A stretch of DNA of 64,000 bases, from positions 7,874,001-7,938,000 of the forward strand of contig NC_135260.1 in NCBI RefSeq assembly GCF_964204865.1. Direction: 5' to 3'. Below are positions 11,819-23,381 of this stretch, in pieces; position 1 is the first letter of the stretch, and every line of letters starts with the position of its first letter. The stretch comes from Styela clava (lineage: Eukaryota; Chordata; Ascidiacea; Stolidobranchia; Styelidae). The translations under genes and the position numbers were made by a program. Under the pieces are notes generated by a model. It was not told the DNA's origin. It searched no databases and was given only the letters and a program-made list of their open reading frames with translations.

Positions 11819-12961
11819 CCTCTAAATTTTCTAAAACCCCCTCGTCTTTTGTGATATCTGCTGTTTCGTTTCTGCGATTGTCGATCGTGTTTTGTTCCAA
11901 TGCAATCGACAGGTTTGGTATTTTATCTATATCACCAGAGGCACATAACATGTGATTCATTTTTGTGCCCGCAATGACGATTGCGGTCGTCGTAGTTAAA
12001 ACTCGCCGCATTAAGACGACGCAGTCAGAACTCACGTGCGTAATAATCACGTAATAATCCGAACTAAGTCACTGGTGCGTAGGACACGGTTAGTGATATT
12101 CACCGTTCAAAGTTTCGAACTTTGCAAATGGTGTCCCGACTAGATCAATTATTCCTTAAAATGGCATCAATGTTGGGCAACATGTATATGCATGTGGATG
12201 CGCTTGGATGTATTAATGTCACTTTCAGTACTCCAGTCCCTACCCAGACTAAAGGACACGAAATATCATAAGTCCCGATCAAATTGTCCACTACGCCACA
12301 AGAAACCCCATCAGTATCTCTAAATGGTTTATAGAGTCCCACGCGGAAAAAATCACCACCATATTTTTTGGGGTTTCCTGTAGAATCCATTGCTTTAATT
12401 TTGGCTTTGAATATATCGTTTAATTTGTATATTTTATTCGGGATATAAATTTTTGTCTCTCTGGCAGAAGTTATAATGGGCTGTGGAGGAAGTGTATTCA
12501 TTCCTTCAAAATATACTTCCATTGACTGTATATATGGAAAATATTGTATCCATTTGCTTTGAAATATGTAAACCTTTTGTAAACCTCTAAATTTTCTAAA
12601 ACCCCCTCGTCTTTTGTGATATCTGCTGTTTCGTTTCTGCGATTGTCGATCGTGTTTTGTTCCAATGCAATCGACAGGTTTGGTATTTTATCTATATCAC
12701 CAGAGGCACATAACATGTGATTCATTTTTGTGCCCGCAATGACGATTGTGGTCGTCGTAGTTAAAACTCGCCGCATTAAGACGACGCAGTCAGAACTCAC
12801 GTGCGTAATAATCACGTAATAATCCGAACTAAGTCACTGGTGCGTAGGACACGGTTAGTGATATTCACCGTTCAAAGTTTCGAACTTTGCAAATGGTGTC
12901 CCGACTAGATCAATTATTCCTTAAAATGGCATCAATGTTGGGCAACATGTATATGCATGTG
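11819..12961. repeat. ~377 bp flank unit duplicated around an NXPE exon fragment
   Basis: Bases 11819-12196 and 12585-12961 are direct copies of one flank unit; I find only about one difference (GATTGCGGTC versus GATTGTGGTC). Between them lies the NXPE exon 1 fragment 12201-12567 plus about 17 bp of filler. The unit also exists once upstream of copy 1 (about 4342-4690), which shows it is normal NXPE 5' flank. Near-identity indicates a recent event. Confidence 0.8.
12201..12567 (-). pseudogene. NXPE exon 1 fragment, third copy
   Basis: This 367 bp piece matches 10269-10635 of NXPE copy 2 with a single base difference seen by eye (CTTTAATTTTGG versus CTTTAATTCTGG). It covers part of the neurexophilin-like domain, from the FQSKWIQYFP region to TLIHPS. 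It has no start context, no splice donor and no exon 2, so it cannot encode an NXPE protein. A 125-codon ORF (12522-12145) runs through it into flanking DNA. It is a truncated gene fragment, not a retrocopy, as it is internal to one exon. Confidence 0.8.
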
Positions 12962-14494
12962 GGTGGCCGTTCATGTCAACGAATTTTATAAAATTCGGGT
13001 CGAGGACACTAGGTGATAATAACATGTAAATGTTATACTTTATGATTCTTTCAATTTGGTGACGCTTCTTCCGAAAATACAAGATCAAAAGCAACATCAA
13101 ATACCAATTTAAAATGTAGTTCGTATTTTGTAAATAGGTAACAAAAATTGGGGTTTTGTTTCATAAAAATGATGTAATATAATATTATATCTACAGCATT
13201 TAGGTCATTTTACGTTCGATATTTATTCAAATTCAGATACAAACCCTGAGGCTAAAGATAACACCCTGGTGGAAACTGGACCGTAGCTAGAATGGTATCA
13301 GATACTGTGATCATCCTATTTGTGAAGTACGTAGGTCCTAACATGGTGTACATATATGTGCCTTTTTTTGGACCCGGGACATTTAAGGTCTCACGTGCGT
13401 TTTCGTTTTATTTCGAAACACCAATTTTCCTGAAAAAAAAACAGGTATTCGTATAATTGGCATTTTTTCCTCGTATATACCTGATTAATGACTTTTTACA
13501 AGCATCTAGCAGTGTAAAAAGTTTCTGCATCTCCCTACTCTAAACAAAGACACCCAGACTCCACATCATTGCCCCCTGACAACATGGTTATCAATATTAC
13601 AAAAGATAACTGTGTACATATTTACACACACAGGGATAGTTCTTAGCTACGATGCACGTTATCAATTTTCAGCGGTCGTCTAACGTCTAAAACAAGAACT
13701 GGTTCGCTGATTATCACGGGTTCGCGCGAATCCCCTGAATATCACCAATGGTCTAACACCATATACAGGCTTGCAACATCTTTTTAATTGACGAAGTGTG
13801 GAATCATACGTGAAGCAGTGATTCCCAACAACGGCTGATCCCTGATGTCTTAGTTAGGTTATAGGTCCTAGATTAGACTGATGGTGAACATTTTGCGAAA
13901 TTGCGGTTACGAAGATGAATGCTAATGTTTGATTATCATTCTATAATCCAATCAAACTTGAATAGTGCACAAATTGTACATCGATGAACCACCAGACATC
14001 CAGGAAATGAACTTAAAACGCACAGATACGTCACAGTATATTCTAAAAAAGCAAATAAACAAACGTACACGCGTTTGATAATGAGACTGTTGTTGCTTTT
14101 TATGCACCAATGCACTGAACTGTTCTGTGGTATTTTCTAAAACTACCCACATATGATGATTAATCGAAGCAATAAAAGGGTATGCAGTCTGGTTTAGTCT
14201 AATGTTAATCGGTAAGGAACAATGTATTTTTATTTTTTTTTATGAATTCATTGTGGGGTTCCGTTAATTATAGTCTACCTCATCAGAGGGATCGAATAAC
14301 GTTATTGTCTGGTTAGTGGCTTGCATTGCAACTGAATGAAAGACACGTCGTTGCCAAATAAACATGCCCAAAAGTTTCAGAAATCTAGGAAGCTTTGCAC
14401 AAAAATACATATTAAATTAAAATGATTAAACTTTCACCAAAATATGTTCAAAATTATTGAGTAACCCTAAAAGCTATAGAATAGGTATAAAAAG
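12962..14494. other. Intergenic, NXPE copy 2 flank then unassigned DNA
   Basis: Up to about 13190 it is the end of the segmental duplication. Around 13680-13745 there is a repeat also present in the copy 1 intron (GTCTAACGTCTAAAACA) and hAT-like end sequence. No gene is visible. Confidence 0.35.
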
Positions 14495-16825
14495 CTATAT
14501 GATTGAACTAGTTAATTTTGAAAATAAATCAAATCGCATTGGATATTCTTTGTCTAATAATATCTGATACCAAGTATATTCAGGATAGATCAATTCTTGA
14601 CAAGTTTCATTGTGAATAGCTTGATCGTTCAATTTATACTGAGCAATTTTTACTCCACGTGGATTGAACATCTTATATTTATGTTCCGTCAATTCTTTTC
14701 TGCCACATATGTTAGGGTCAACACAAAATCTGGTAACGCCGCTCTTTAAGGTTTGAAACATTTTTAAATCTTCCCTCATCCTTGATCTTCCATATTTTTT
14801 GACCCGTTGCCGGATTGTTTTATTAAAATGCTGATACACCGCAACATCAGCTTTATTCCACTGATATATTAGGTCGATGTCTTCTGAGGTCAAGTGCCTT
14901 ACCGTATTCCTTTCTCTTGCGTTTAAAGACAGATACACAATATCATTCATTTCCCAGCCAAGAAGATCTTTTAGTAATAGCAGTGAAGTATCAAAATATT
15001 CGGCAATCAAAACTAAGTCAAATTTATTTTCTATTATTGAGATTGATTCCGATATATATTCGTTGTCATCAGACAGGCTGTTGAATCCCAAATCAAAAAA
15101 TACATTATTTTTTCCGAAGCCCCAGAATTGCCCATCTTTAGGTCCTTTGAAATATCTGAAATGAAAATACATTCAAATATTCTGTTAACGGGATAAAAAT
15201 ATTGTGATATTGTGTGCCTGAAATGGCAAAAATAGTTCGAAAATCGTACATTTAAAATATTCATTTAAAAGTCACGAAATTATGGCCAATCGTTGCGGTA
15301 CTTTGAAAAATAGAGATTTTAAAGTTTTGAACGTGCTGAACATAAACTGTATATCTGTACTATTTGCGATCTCATCACCTACCTTGAGGGATTTGATAAA
15401 TATTCATTCATCGCGTGTTTATGTTTAACTCTTCCAAATGCAGCGTTTTTATGTTTAAAAAACTGAAACGCCGATTCAAATTGTGTTGCAGGTTCTCTGA
15501 GAATAGTAATGAACACTGAATCAGGTGGCAAAACTGAAGAAACCTGAAACATAAAGAATATTTGGCTTGAAAGTTGAATATCTTATTCGACTGGGCTGCA
15601 CAGCAGACGGAAATCTTATCAAGAAATCGCTAATTAAATACCTAAAAATTATTTTAGTATTTAGAACATTTTATTGCGATTAAACTTCGAACAATTCTTC
15701 TATACAGATTTGCAATACTTAAGTTCCATGGAAGTTTTTAAGAAGTTCTAATTTTAGAAATTAAGTTAGTTAGTTGATTTTCATGTGGATAAATTGAACT
15801 TTGAAGTTATCATATTTAAATGAGTAACCATGGATACCTGAAATCAGTCATTCGTTTCATTGTATATAGGCTATAAAGCAAGATTACATTTTTGCAAAAC
15901 CAATGTCAATAATACTTTCTTGTCGACATATCAAAGACATGCTGCGCAGAAAAAGTATAGAACCCTCTTCTTTTTAAGTCCATTGAAATAGTTTTAAAAA
16001 CTATATACAGTTTTTGTCTGTGTCCTGGGGAGCGCCTTCATCCGCTCATGATTAATGAAGTACAATAATTTAGTAAGTTTTCACCTGTTTGCCTACTCGA
16101 GTAAAAAGCCTATGCATATTCAATATAAGAATTGTTGCTTTTCGAACATAGCCATAGATAGCACAATTGTGATAGATTGGCAAAGGAACAGTGACCAAAC
16201 TCGAAACGGCCGAAACAAATGGGTAAGTTGCGATGCTGGGTAACAGTGGTGAATCAACAAAAAGACATCAGCGGAACCGCGTCCAAAAATGTTACCGATG
16301 GCTCTCGGAAAACTCCGATATTAATGCTTTGCGACTACTAACCAAAATCAAAGTTTTCAATTCAATGATTGACCCATGATACTGAAACGTTAAACTTTGC
16401 TCTGATTGATCCAATATTCAATCAAAACGAATAATCACCTCTTCGTAATCAAAAACCATGTGATGAAGTAACATGTTAACTTTTCCCGACTCTGGTAAAG
16501 GAAACATCATCGACGGTGTAAATGAAGCTCCGGAATACATTCCGAATATGTGTCCCAACTGTGGTAGCCCGACGAAACGATCATTATTGTACGCATAACG
16601 AATGAGTATGTTTTGTAGAGTAGAACTTGCTGTTTTATGAGTTTTTAAAAACATAATATTCTGTTTCTGTTTAATCGATTTGGTCCGTTGCATTTGGCAA
16701 GCTGGGTTGCATATGGTTTCTCTGAAAAAAATTGGAGCTGTGTATATCGTAATGCAGTACAAAACAGAAAAGATATATATTTCCCTTTTTCTCTTCAAAT
16801 TGGGAATATGTTTAGTTTCATACAT
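14495..16825 (-). CDS. Galactose 3-O-sulfotransferase (Gal3ST) family, 3 exons, 402 aa
   Basis: Minus-strand exons 16825-16439, 15543-15383 and 15155-14495. Junctions are GAAGAG|GTGATT to TTTCAG|GTTTCT (phase 0) and CTCAAG|GTAGGT to TTTCAG|ATATTT (phase 2). The product is 402 residues, near the 423 of human GAL3ST1. A hydrophobic segment at residues 16-34 fits a type II Golgi anchor. The 5'-phosphosulfate-binding motif is FLKTHKTASSTLQNIL (59-74). LLHHMVFDYEE is followed across intron 1 by LPPDSVFITILREP, the 3'-phosphate-binding region, and FESAF. The family transfers sulfate from PAPS to the 3-position of galactose on galactosylceramide or on glycans; which acceptor is used cannot be read from sequence. 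A splice acceptor-like CTTGCAG lies 8 nt upstream of the ATG (exon from 16833), suggesting an upstream non-coding exon or trans-splice site. Confidence 0.9.
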
Positions 16826-17670
16826 CGTATTGACTGCAAGTTGTCATAATTTTGGTTATAAAAAGTTTTGTATGAAAGAAAGATTGTTTTTCCTACAACC
16901 GAAATTTACTGAACACTTTACTCACTCATCGTAAAACATTTATCAGTAGTGTGGCTTACAAATGAACAATCTAGGAACGGACGATTCGTACTTGTTGAAT
17001 AAATGGCTACACTTCATGTATAATTTGAAATTAGCAAAATTTTCTTTTACAATTTTTATTTCACAATTTAACAAAAGTGTAACCTTCGTGGCAAGTAACA
17101 TGACAAAGTCGTTTACATTGATAATCAATTTATGTCTGAGTACTTACTATACAGAAAAACTAACTTATTCATGAAAATAACAAAGTTATATATATATACA
17201 TGTATTATTGTCAATCGTCAAAAAGTTTTATTTTTAATTCCCACTTTGCTTCGCAACCTACCTGTTGGACGGTTGACCATACAGATTTTTCCTATTTTCA
17301 GTAATAATCATCGAAATTATGAACAATGTTAAAACCGAAATACTTGGTAGAAAATATTTCTTATGCGTCATCATCAGATAGAATAGATTCAAACTATTTA
17401 GTAAAAATATGCCTGGTCTGTATACTGTATTTATATTCATCTATAATATAATAACTAATTAACTATTCTACTTCTTATTTTTAGTTGAAAGACTTTCAAG
17501 AGCAGTGGTCGGCAAAGTTTTTAAGTGAGGCCCAAATAGTGAAATGGAATATATTTCAAGACCCAACAATTTCGTTGGAAATTTCAAAGTTGACCATGTA
17601 ATGAACTTTATTAGGGAATATTTAATTTGTAATTAAAACTAGTGCGAACGTTGCGATACAAAGATTAAAC
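16826..17670. other. Intergenic upstream of the Gal3ST gene
   Basis: No gene seen. Near 17506 the sequence CAGTGGTCGGCAAAGTTTTT resembles a hAT terminus of the CAGGGGTCGGCAA class, but no partner end was found. Confidence 0.35.
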
Positions 17671-17906
17671 GGGGCTCCCGAAGTATGCGAACCAAGATGG
17701 CGGACATCGGAACGTAACATTGGTAACAGGTTAGGGTTAGGCGATAATTTTTTTCCAATTTTCCTTATTTTAGTCCTATTATCAGTTCGAAGACTAGCCA
17801 AGAGCCTCCCGTAGTATTTATGCCTAAAATTATGACCTAACCCTAACCTAGTACACATATTACATTGCGATGTCCGCCATCTTGGTCCGCATACTTCGGG
17901 AGCCCC
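17671..17906. mobile_element. 236 bp MITE with ~40 bp terminal inverted repeats
   Basis: Left end GGGGCTCCCGAAGTATGCGA and right end reverse complement GGGGCTCCCGAAGTATGCGG continue as inverted repeats through AAGATGGCGGACATCG, about 40 bp per arm. Flanks GATTAAAC (17663-17670) and GATTAACA (17907-17914) match at 7 of 8 bases once aligned. The interior carries AGGTTAGGGTTAGG and its inverse CCTAACCCTAACCT as subterminal repeats. No transposase is encoded. A degraded relative is at 5003-5192. Confidence 0.8.
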
Positions 17907-19329
17907 GATTAACAATCGAACGTAGCGGTACCAGTGGTTTGCTTGTGTAATTTCAATGACTCCGTAAAATAACCAGATACGTAAGAATGAACATACCAGA
18001 ATAGTTGCAATGCCAGTATCGTTTGATGATATGAACAAAAAACATTTGCCAAAAAAAAAATTATACTTGCAATGTTTGATTTATAGCTTTTTATGTATCA
18101 CTGCCATAATTGAAATTTATTGAAGGCTAAAAAAGTGCTCGATGGCCGACGGCTCACTGTTCGTCGGCCATTGTTCGGGAGCAAGGGTTGTGCAACCTTT
18201 ATTACAGTAGGGCAAAATACAAATAACTGGGTAAAACCGCAGGCACAAATATTTTGGTTAATGACCTTGGCATGCGTTGTTCACTTCGCATGTTGTCTGT
18301 GTTAGCCAAGTGAATATACCCCCTGCCCCTAGGCCTCAGTCCCTTTACACAATTTGATGTAAAATAGGCGAAAAACATTAGTTACCTCCATATTGGCAGT
18401 TGGTACACATGCTTCTGGAGCGCCCTAATAACGACCACTTTACTTTGGTTGTTAATCTCACTTCAGCTTACAATGTTCCAAAAATATTGCCAAATCATTC
18501 TGTTCTAAACCATTCGAATTCAGCTCTCGACTTTTTTTATGCAACTATACCTGTGCAAAGTTAAAACATGTTTATATTCACATATTCCTATACCACTAGG
18601 AAATTGTTGAGAATTTAATGAGCATATATATATCCTGAGTCATCCTACGATAATACCAGACTTGAATTGGCATACTTACAAAACATTATCACTTTACCCT
18701 TCTTACTCGTCTTCGGTTTAAATGATTGCACTGACGACATAACCGTACGTAACGTATTACGCAATATACGTATATATCAAAAAAAGATAACTTCATAATT
18801 GACTTTTGTCTATAAGCTGGTATAGGCAAATAACTATGTTGTTAATAAAAGTCGTATTGATGACTGTTTATAATTTGGTTGACAAAATAATAAACATCTC
18901 TCGCTCTCTCAAGGCGATTATAGCCGCTGTCGTTTCCCTATTTTAAATTTTTGAAGCACTAACCTCAGCTGTATGTTTTTGCGCGACGCCGAGATGAATC
19001 AATATCTTATAATGAGGTAATAATTAACAAAATTTTAACGATCGTTTCACGCCCCTGGTTTAGGGCATCCGAAGTTTTACAGAGTTTTAGCATTTAAATC
19101 AATGTGCTTAATCTCTCAAATAAATTAGATTATCCTCAACGAAATAATATAATTATATATAACTCAACCAGGGGCTTCCCATTTGTATTATTCCAAATCA
19201 CAAAAATGTGATATCACTCGTGAGGATGTTTCAATTTGATGATGTTTCCAAAAAGATGGAACACTGAACATGAGTTTGAAAGTAAGTAGTGGTGCATTTT
19301 CGCTTCGGGAAATTCAGGGTTACCTAGAA
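17907..19329. other. Intergenic with repeat fragments
   Basis: No gene seen. A 60-70 bp segment near 18360-18430 (TTAGTTACCTCCATATTGG, then GGAGCGCC) matches 5915-5962 (TTAGTTACTTCCATATTGG), so it is another dispersed repeat. A short perfect hairpin lies at 18142-18171. Confidence 0.35.
18142..18171. repeat. Perfect 10 bp inverted repeat
   Basis: Arms ATGGCCGACG (18142-18151) and CGTCGGCCAT (18162-18171) enclose a 10 nt loop GCTCACTGTT. The GC-rich stem stands out from AT-rich surroundings. Function unknown. Confidence 0.6.
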
Positions 19330-19648
19330 CAGGGCTACTCAACTGGCGGACCGCGGCCCAAAACGGACCTTTCGGGTATTCTATTCGGACCGCGCATAAT
19401 TCTTTATTTTGGATCCTAAGCCCCACTTTTGATATTTTCTTTTATAAAATCACTTTTATAGATTTAAAAATATATATGAAAGAACTATAACGTCATAACA
19501 AACTATCTTGATTAGCTAAGAATCATTAGTCGGCCGGGGGATTGCATGTTTAAAGGATGCCGAAATTTAATTTCTGGAAAGTCCGAACCCAAATATTTTT
19601 GAAGTTTTGTATGCGGACCTTCGGTAAAAATATTTTTGAGTAACCCTG
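19330..19648. mobile_element. 319 bp hAT-like MITE
   Basis: Begins CAGGGCTACTCAACTGG and ends TTTTTGAGTAACCCTG, so the termini are CAGGGCTACTCAA and CAGGGTTACTCAA. Flanks ACCTAGAA (19322-19329) and ATCTAGAA (19649-19656) form a 7-of-8 target duplication. Subterminal GGACCGCGG and GGACCTT motifs are typical of non-autonomous hAT ends. No coding capacity. Confidence 0.8.
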
Positions 19649-20328
19649 ATCTAGAAAACGGAGACCAAAAATTTCTTTATTATCTCCAAAAATAATTATT
19701 TAATTTTATTTGCGCTTGAATTTCTGTTTGCGTATGATTATACTCAAAAATTTCAATCACTCACTTGGTTTTCTGCTGAAGCGCACCTTCTGCTATCAGG
19801 ACATGGAAATGAAAAAGTTCGAACGGTGAATACAGAACATTACCTGTTTGTGCCGAGACCAGCAGTAATTAGTTTGTGATCAGCAGTGGTTCAAGCATGA
19901 CGAGGTGGACCCCCATATTCTGAGAGAGAAATTAGCAGTGACATCCAGTGGGCATCTCAATTATCGGACTGAAACCTCTCAAATTTCGATATTTATGGAG
20001 TTCGAAGGACAATTAGTATCAGAACAATTCTCAAACGATTGGTGAACTCAAGGCTGCAATTGCAGAAATAAAATAGAGAAATACCCAAAGAAAAGTGATT
20101 GACAATGTTGCAAAAAAATGAGGAGGGCATTTAGAACATTATTCTAGAAACAACATAATTTTTGTGCAAAACGTCCTAGATTTTCCGACACTTACGCAAA
20201 CAGAAGTTCAAGTGTAGACAAAATTAAATAATTCACTCCATTTTCGTATAAATAATCGAGAAATTGATGTTCTCGTTTTTTGGGGACCACGCTGTATAAT
20301 ACTGTTTTTAATATGAATCGGTTAAACA
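19649..20328. other. Intergenic
   Basis: No gene seen. Around 19889 a stretch beginning CAGTGGTTCAAGCATGACG resembles a hAT end. The ORF 20425-20192 on the minus strand has no recognised motif and crosses the adjacent element, so I do not call it a gene. Confidence 0.3.
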
Positions 20329-22157
20329 TAGGCTTACCATATATCTGAAACAAAAAACCGGGACGGTGCGATTTGGCAAACATTCGGTCGATTGCCAGTC
20401 TTGATAATATTGGAACGTCTACCATGCCATTGCGGGTATATATTGCTGTATATCTCTACTGACCATTGAATTGGAAAAAACACAAAAAATTAGTTTGTAT
20501 TATTCATTTAGACCAAAAGTATTTGTCCGCAGATGGAACCTTTCTCAAAAATTCTTGTTTTGATTTTGTCATAAAACTGATAACAAGAGACATCACCATT
20601 AAATTTGCAGGTTACGGGTGGTTTTATATTTTCTTCTGGCATTCTGCACCTGCTTTCGGACCAAAATTTTTTAACACTGGAAAAAATAAATCCTGTTAGC
20701 AGATGCCGATGTTCCGAAAAACAAAATCAACCAATTTGCTGCAAATTCGAAATGCTAATATTTCTGTTAGAAAAAACGTTAAACATCTCTGTCCACTTAA
20801 TTTCAACCGGCAAAGTGAGTCAAATTGCATTTGAACCATGCTCGGATAAATATATCTTTATCAGTATTCGTCGAAAAGTGCATCGCTATTCAAAACCTGA
20901 TCAGCTAACCAAACATATCATTTATCAATTTTGCAGACCAAACACTTCAGTCCAGTTTATTTCACTCTTCAAATTTGTCCATATGTGTGGCCTGGCAGCA
21001 TTGTAGGCTTCATCGTGCAGCTCTATATACGATAGACATTTCTCGTAAAAATCGCAAACATTCTTTTTAAATACAAATTTTTTCCCTGCAAATTTAGCTT
21101 CACCTCTGACAGAATATTTGCAACATCTACGGCAGGGGTCGGCAACCTTTTGTCGCCCGCGGGCCAAAATTAAGGGTTGCAAGTCCTTGGCGGGCCGCAC
21201 ATATTTTTAGAAAGTTGAAACTGAACGGATGATACTTTTTATATTAAAAATCAAGCAGTGATACATCTCTCGAATAGAATATAGATTTATTTCCTCATTG
21301 CGTCTCAAAAAATTCCATTTGAATATTTTCAGCGCCATTGAACCCTTTGCACTTAGCATCAACTTTTCTTCGTTTTGTTGCCATTCGAGCTTGAAGTAAA
21401 TCATCATTAAATTCAGAGGAGAACAGCGGAGCAATGCACCGACTCTCATTTATTTCTGGCTAAACGTGCAAAATCAGCGAATCCGCTTATCAGACAGCGG
21501 ACATCAGAAATTCTAATTGTGTATATTTACAAGTTAATGCAAATTTAGCCTCAAAAAAATTTGAAATTAATTTAGAGGTGCAGTCAAAACTTTGGTCCTG
21601 AATAGCAGTGTGATAGGTAAATGTCGGCTGCCAACGACACAGAATCATCCGAATTTGTTATCGCAAAATTGGTCAGTCGAGTCGATGCCTCAATGTTTTG
21701 TGCTTCCTGCTTTGGATATGATCGTTGACATCTGAACGTCCGCCATTACTAATAGAAAAACAGATCTGCAATGCGTACAGTGTACCTTTCCTCCTTCAGT
21801 TTGCTTCAAATAAGGTAAATCTTTCTTCAACTCATCAGAAAACTCGTACTTTCTTTTTGGCATTTCGACAACTTAACGACATTGCAGTTAACGCCAGAAA
21901 ACGCATTAGAACATATACCAATTGTGACATAACAATAGAGCGATTTCTCTCTCTCTGAACTAGCAAAGTGTGTCGCAAAACAGTGGTAAATGGGCTGTTA
22001 CCGTTAAAAAAAAAATTGTAATAATAATGAATTTGAATTTTTCACCCATGAAAACCGTGCTGACAAACCGGGACATTTGAGTCAACCGGTCGGGACGCCG
22101 GGACAGCTTGTCAAATCCGGGACTGTCCCGGCTAAACCGGGACGTATGGTAAGCCTA
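20329..22157 (-). mobile_element. hAT element, 1829 bp, with perfect 8 bp target duplication
   Basis: Ends are TAGGCTTACCATAT and TATGGTAAGCCTA. Identical flanks GTTAAACA lie at 20321-20328 and 22158-22165. The interior carries decayed minus-strand transposase-like sequence: the ORF 21200-20925 contains CDFYEKCLSYIELHDEAYN and a Trp-rich tail, which I read as hAT-like at low confidence. At 21131 a second terminus, CAGGGGTCGGCAACCTTTTG with GCCCGCGGGCC, suggests another hAT fragment nested inside. Repeated GTCCCGG/CCGGGAC motifs mark the subterminal regions. It is unlikely to be autonomous. Confidence 0.8.
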
Positions 22158-23178
22158 GTTAAACATGCTGCCTAAGTAACTGTATTCGATATTTTGAACT
22201 CATGCAACACAAATGATAAACCGATATTAAACAATGTCAGACACAACATGATATAACAACAGGCTATTTCTTTGTCAATTTATGTATTACTTATGTAGCC
22301 TTATTATACAATAGCCCAAGAAATAAAAATGATTCAGGTAAATCGCAACATGGAGATGGTCCTATCTGGCGTACGTCAGCTCAATCAGATGCCCTCACAT
22401 TTTGCTCTCAACAAAATCAAAAATATAACATAAGGGTGTTGTACTTACACTACCGCTTCAAAGTACCATAGAACCCGACAGTAAAATGGAGCTGTTATTC
22501 AAAACAGTACAACGAAACATGCAGGGTGAAAGAAGCGTATACCGTATGCGCTATGTATTATTGTGAAACAATGCTGATTTAAAAAAGTCATAATACCTAT
22601 TCTACGTTGAGCGAGAAATTTCCAACACCGAAATCACAAGCAAACTAGTTTGAACCAAAACATAGAAGTAAATAGCATAAAATATCATACATCTTGTGAG
22701 CTCCCGTATTGATGTTAGCGCCCCCCCCCCCCCCCCCAATTTGACAGCCAGAGCCCAGAATTGTCATCAGCGCCTCCCAAGTTATTGCAAACCATGGAGG
22801 CGTTTTCGCCCACTTTGGGAACCGCTGGTCTAAGCTCTGAAATCCGTGCTACGAAAAGTCTTATCCGCTCGGGTTAAAAATATTTGGCCAAATTCTTCAA
22901 CTCTCGATAGGAATAAAATACGGTTACAGGGAAAACATCCAATACATTCATTGCGTTAAATATTGTTAATATTACCATATCCAGCGTTATCTTCTCAGTA
23001 TCACAAAATCCCTTAATGGTCATTTGATATGGATGGAAGTAACTCGCTGCGATAAATTTTGTCAACTTTTACGATGTAACGAACTACAAGGTCATTTTCA
23101 GATGAAAAAGTTAAGGGAATGTAAGTACTATAGCATCTGAGTAATCGCACCAAATATACTTGAAATGTATGTTTCGCC
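22158..23178. other. Intergenic with poly-C tract and hAT fragment
   Basis: A run of 17 C lies at 22721-22737. Just after it, to about 22830, the sequence ends CTTTGGGAACCGCTGGTCTA, the reverse complement of a hAT-type end (CAGCGGTTCCCAAAG). No gene is visible. Confidence 0.45.
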
Positions 23179-23381
23179 GGTTCCATTACATTTGAACCCA
23201 CGTACATTTGAACCCATGACAATTGCACCTGTATGCTATTGCACCTATGGAATTTTTTTTGTTTCACGGATAGTTAAACCCATACTAACCCTAACCCATG
23301 GGTTTTAGCACCCGCATATAGATTGAACCCGTGGATATACGCATGGGTTCAAATGTACATGGGTTCAAATGTACGGTCACC
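23179..23381. mobile_element. 203 bp MITE with TTGAACCCA termini, copy B
   Basis: Same family as 6224-6394: begins GGTTCCATTACATTTGAACC and ends GGTTCAAATGTACGGTCACC. The flanks are identical, GTTTCGCC at 23171-23178 and 23382-23389 (a ninth base, G, also matches). Copy B has an extra TTTGAACCCA unit on the left and an extra GGGTTCAAATGTACAT unit on the right compared with copy A. Confidence 0.85.

Larger units (their letters stand above)
8045..13190. repeat. Segmental duplication, copy 2 (NXPE gene plus flanks)
   Basis: Paralogue of about 1195-4905 in the same orientation, offset by roughly 6.85 kb. It differs by a 175 bp element at 9576-9750 and by an inserted NXPE exon fragment and flank duplication at 11819-12961. 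Confidence 0.75.

Noticed and set aside
11739-12815. 103- and 105-codon minus-strand ORFs at 11739-12050 and 12498-12815
   Set aside because: They are the same duplicated upstream flank unit; similarity between them reflects the duplication and not selection on a protein.
17622-18038. 138-codon minus-strand ORF
   Set aside because: It lies mostly across the inverted-repeat MITE at 17671-17906; the coding appearance comes from element sequence and there is no motif.
22721-22737. Poly-C tract as a functional element
   Set aside because: Single homopolymer run beside a hAT end; similar C runs occur at 38438 and 44027, so it is likely repeat-associated slippage.
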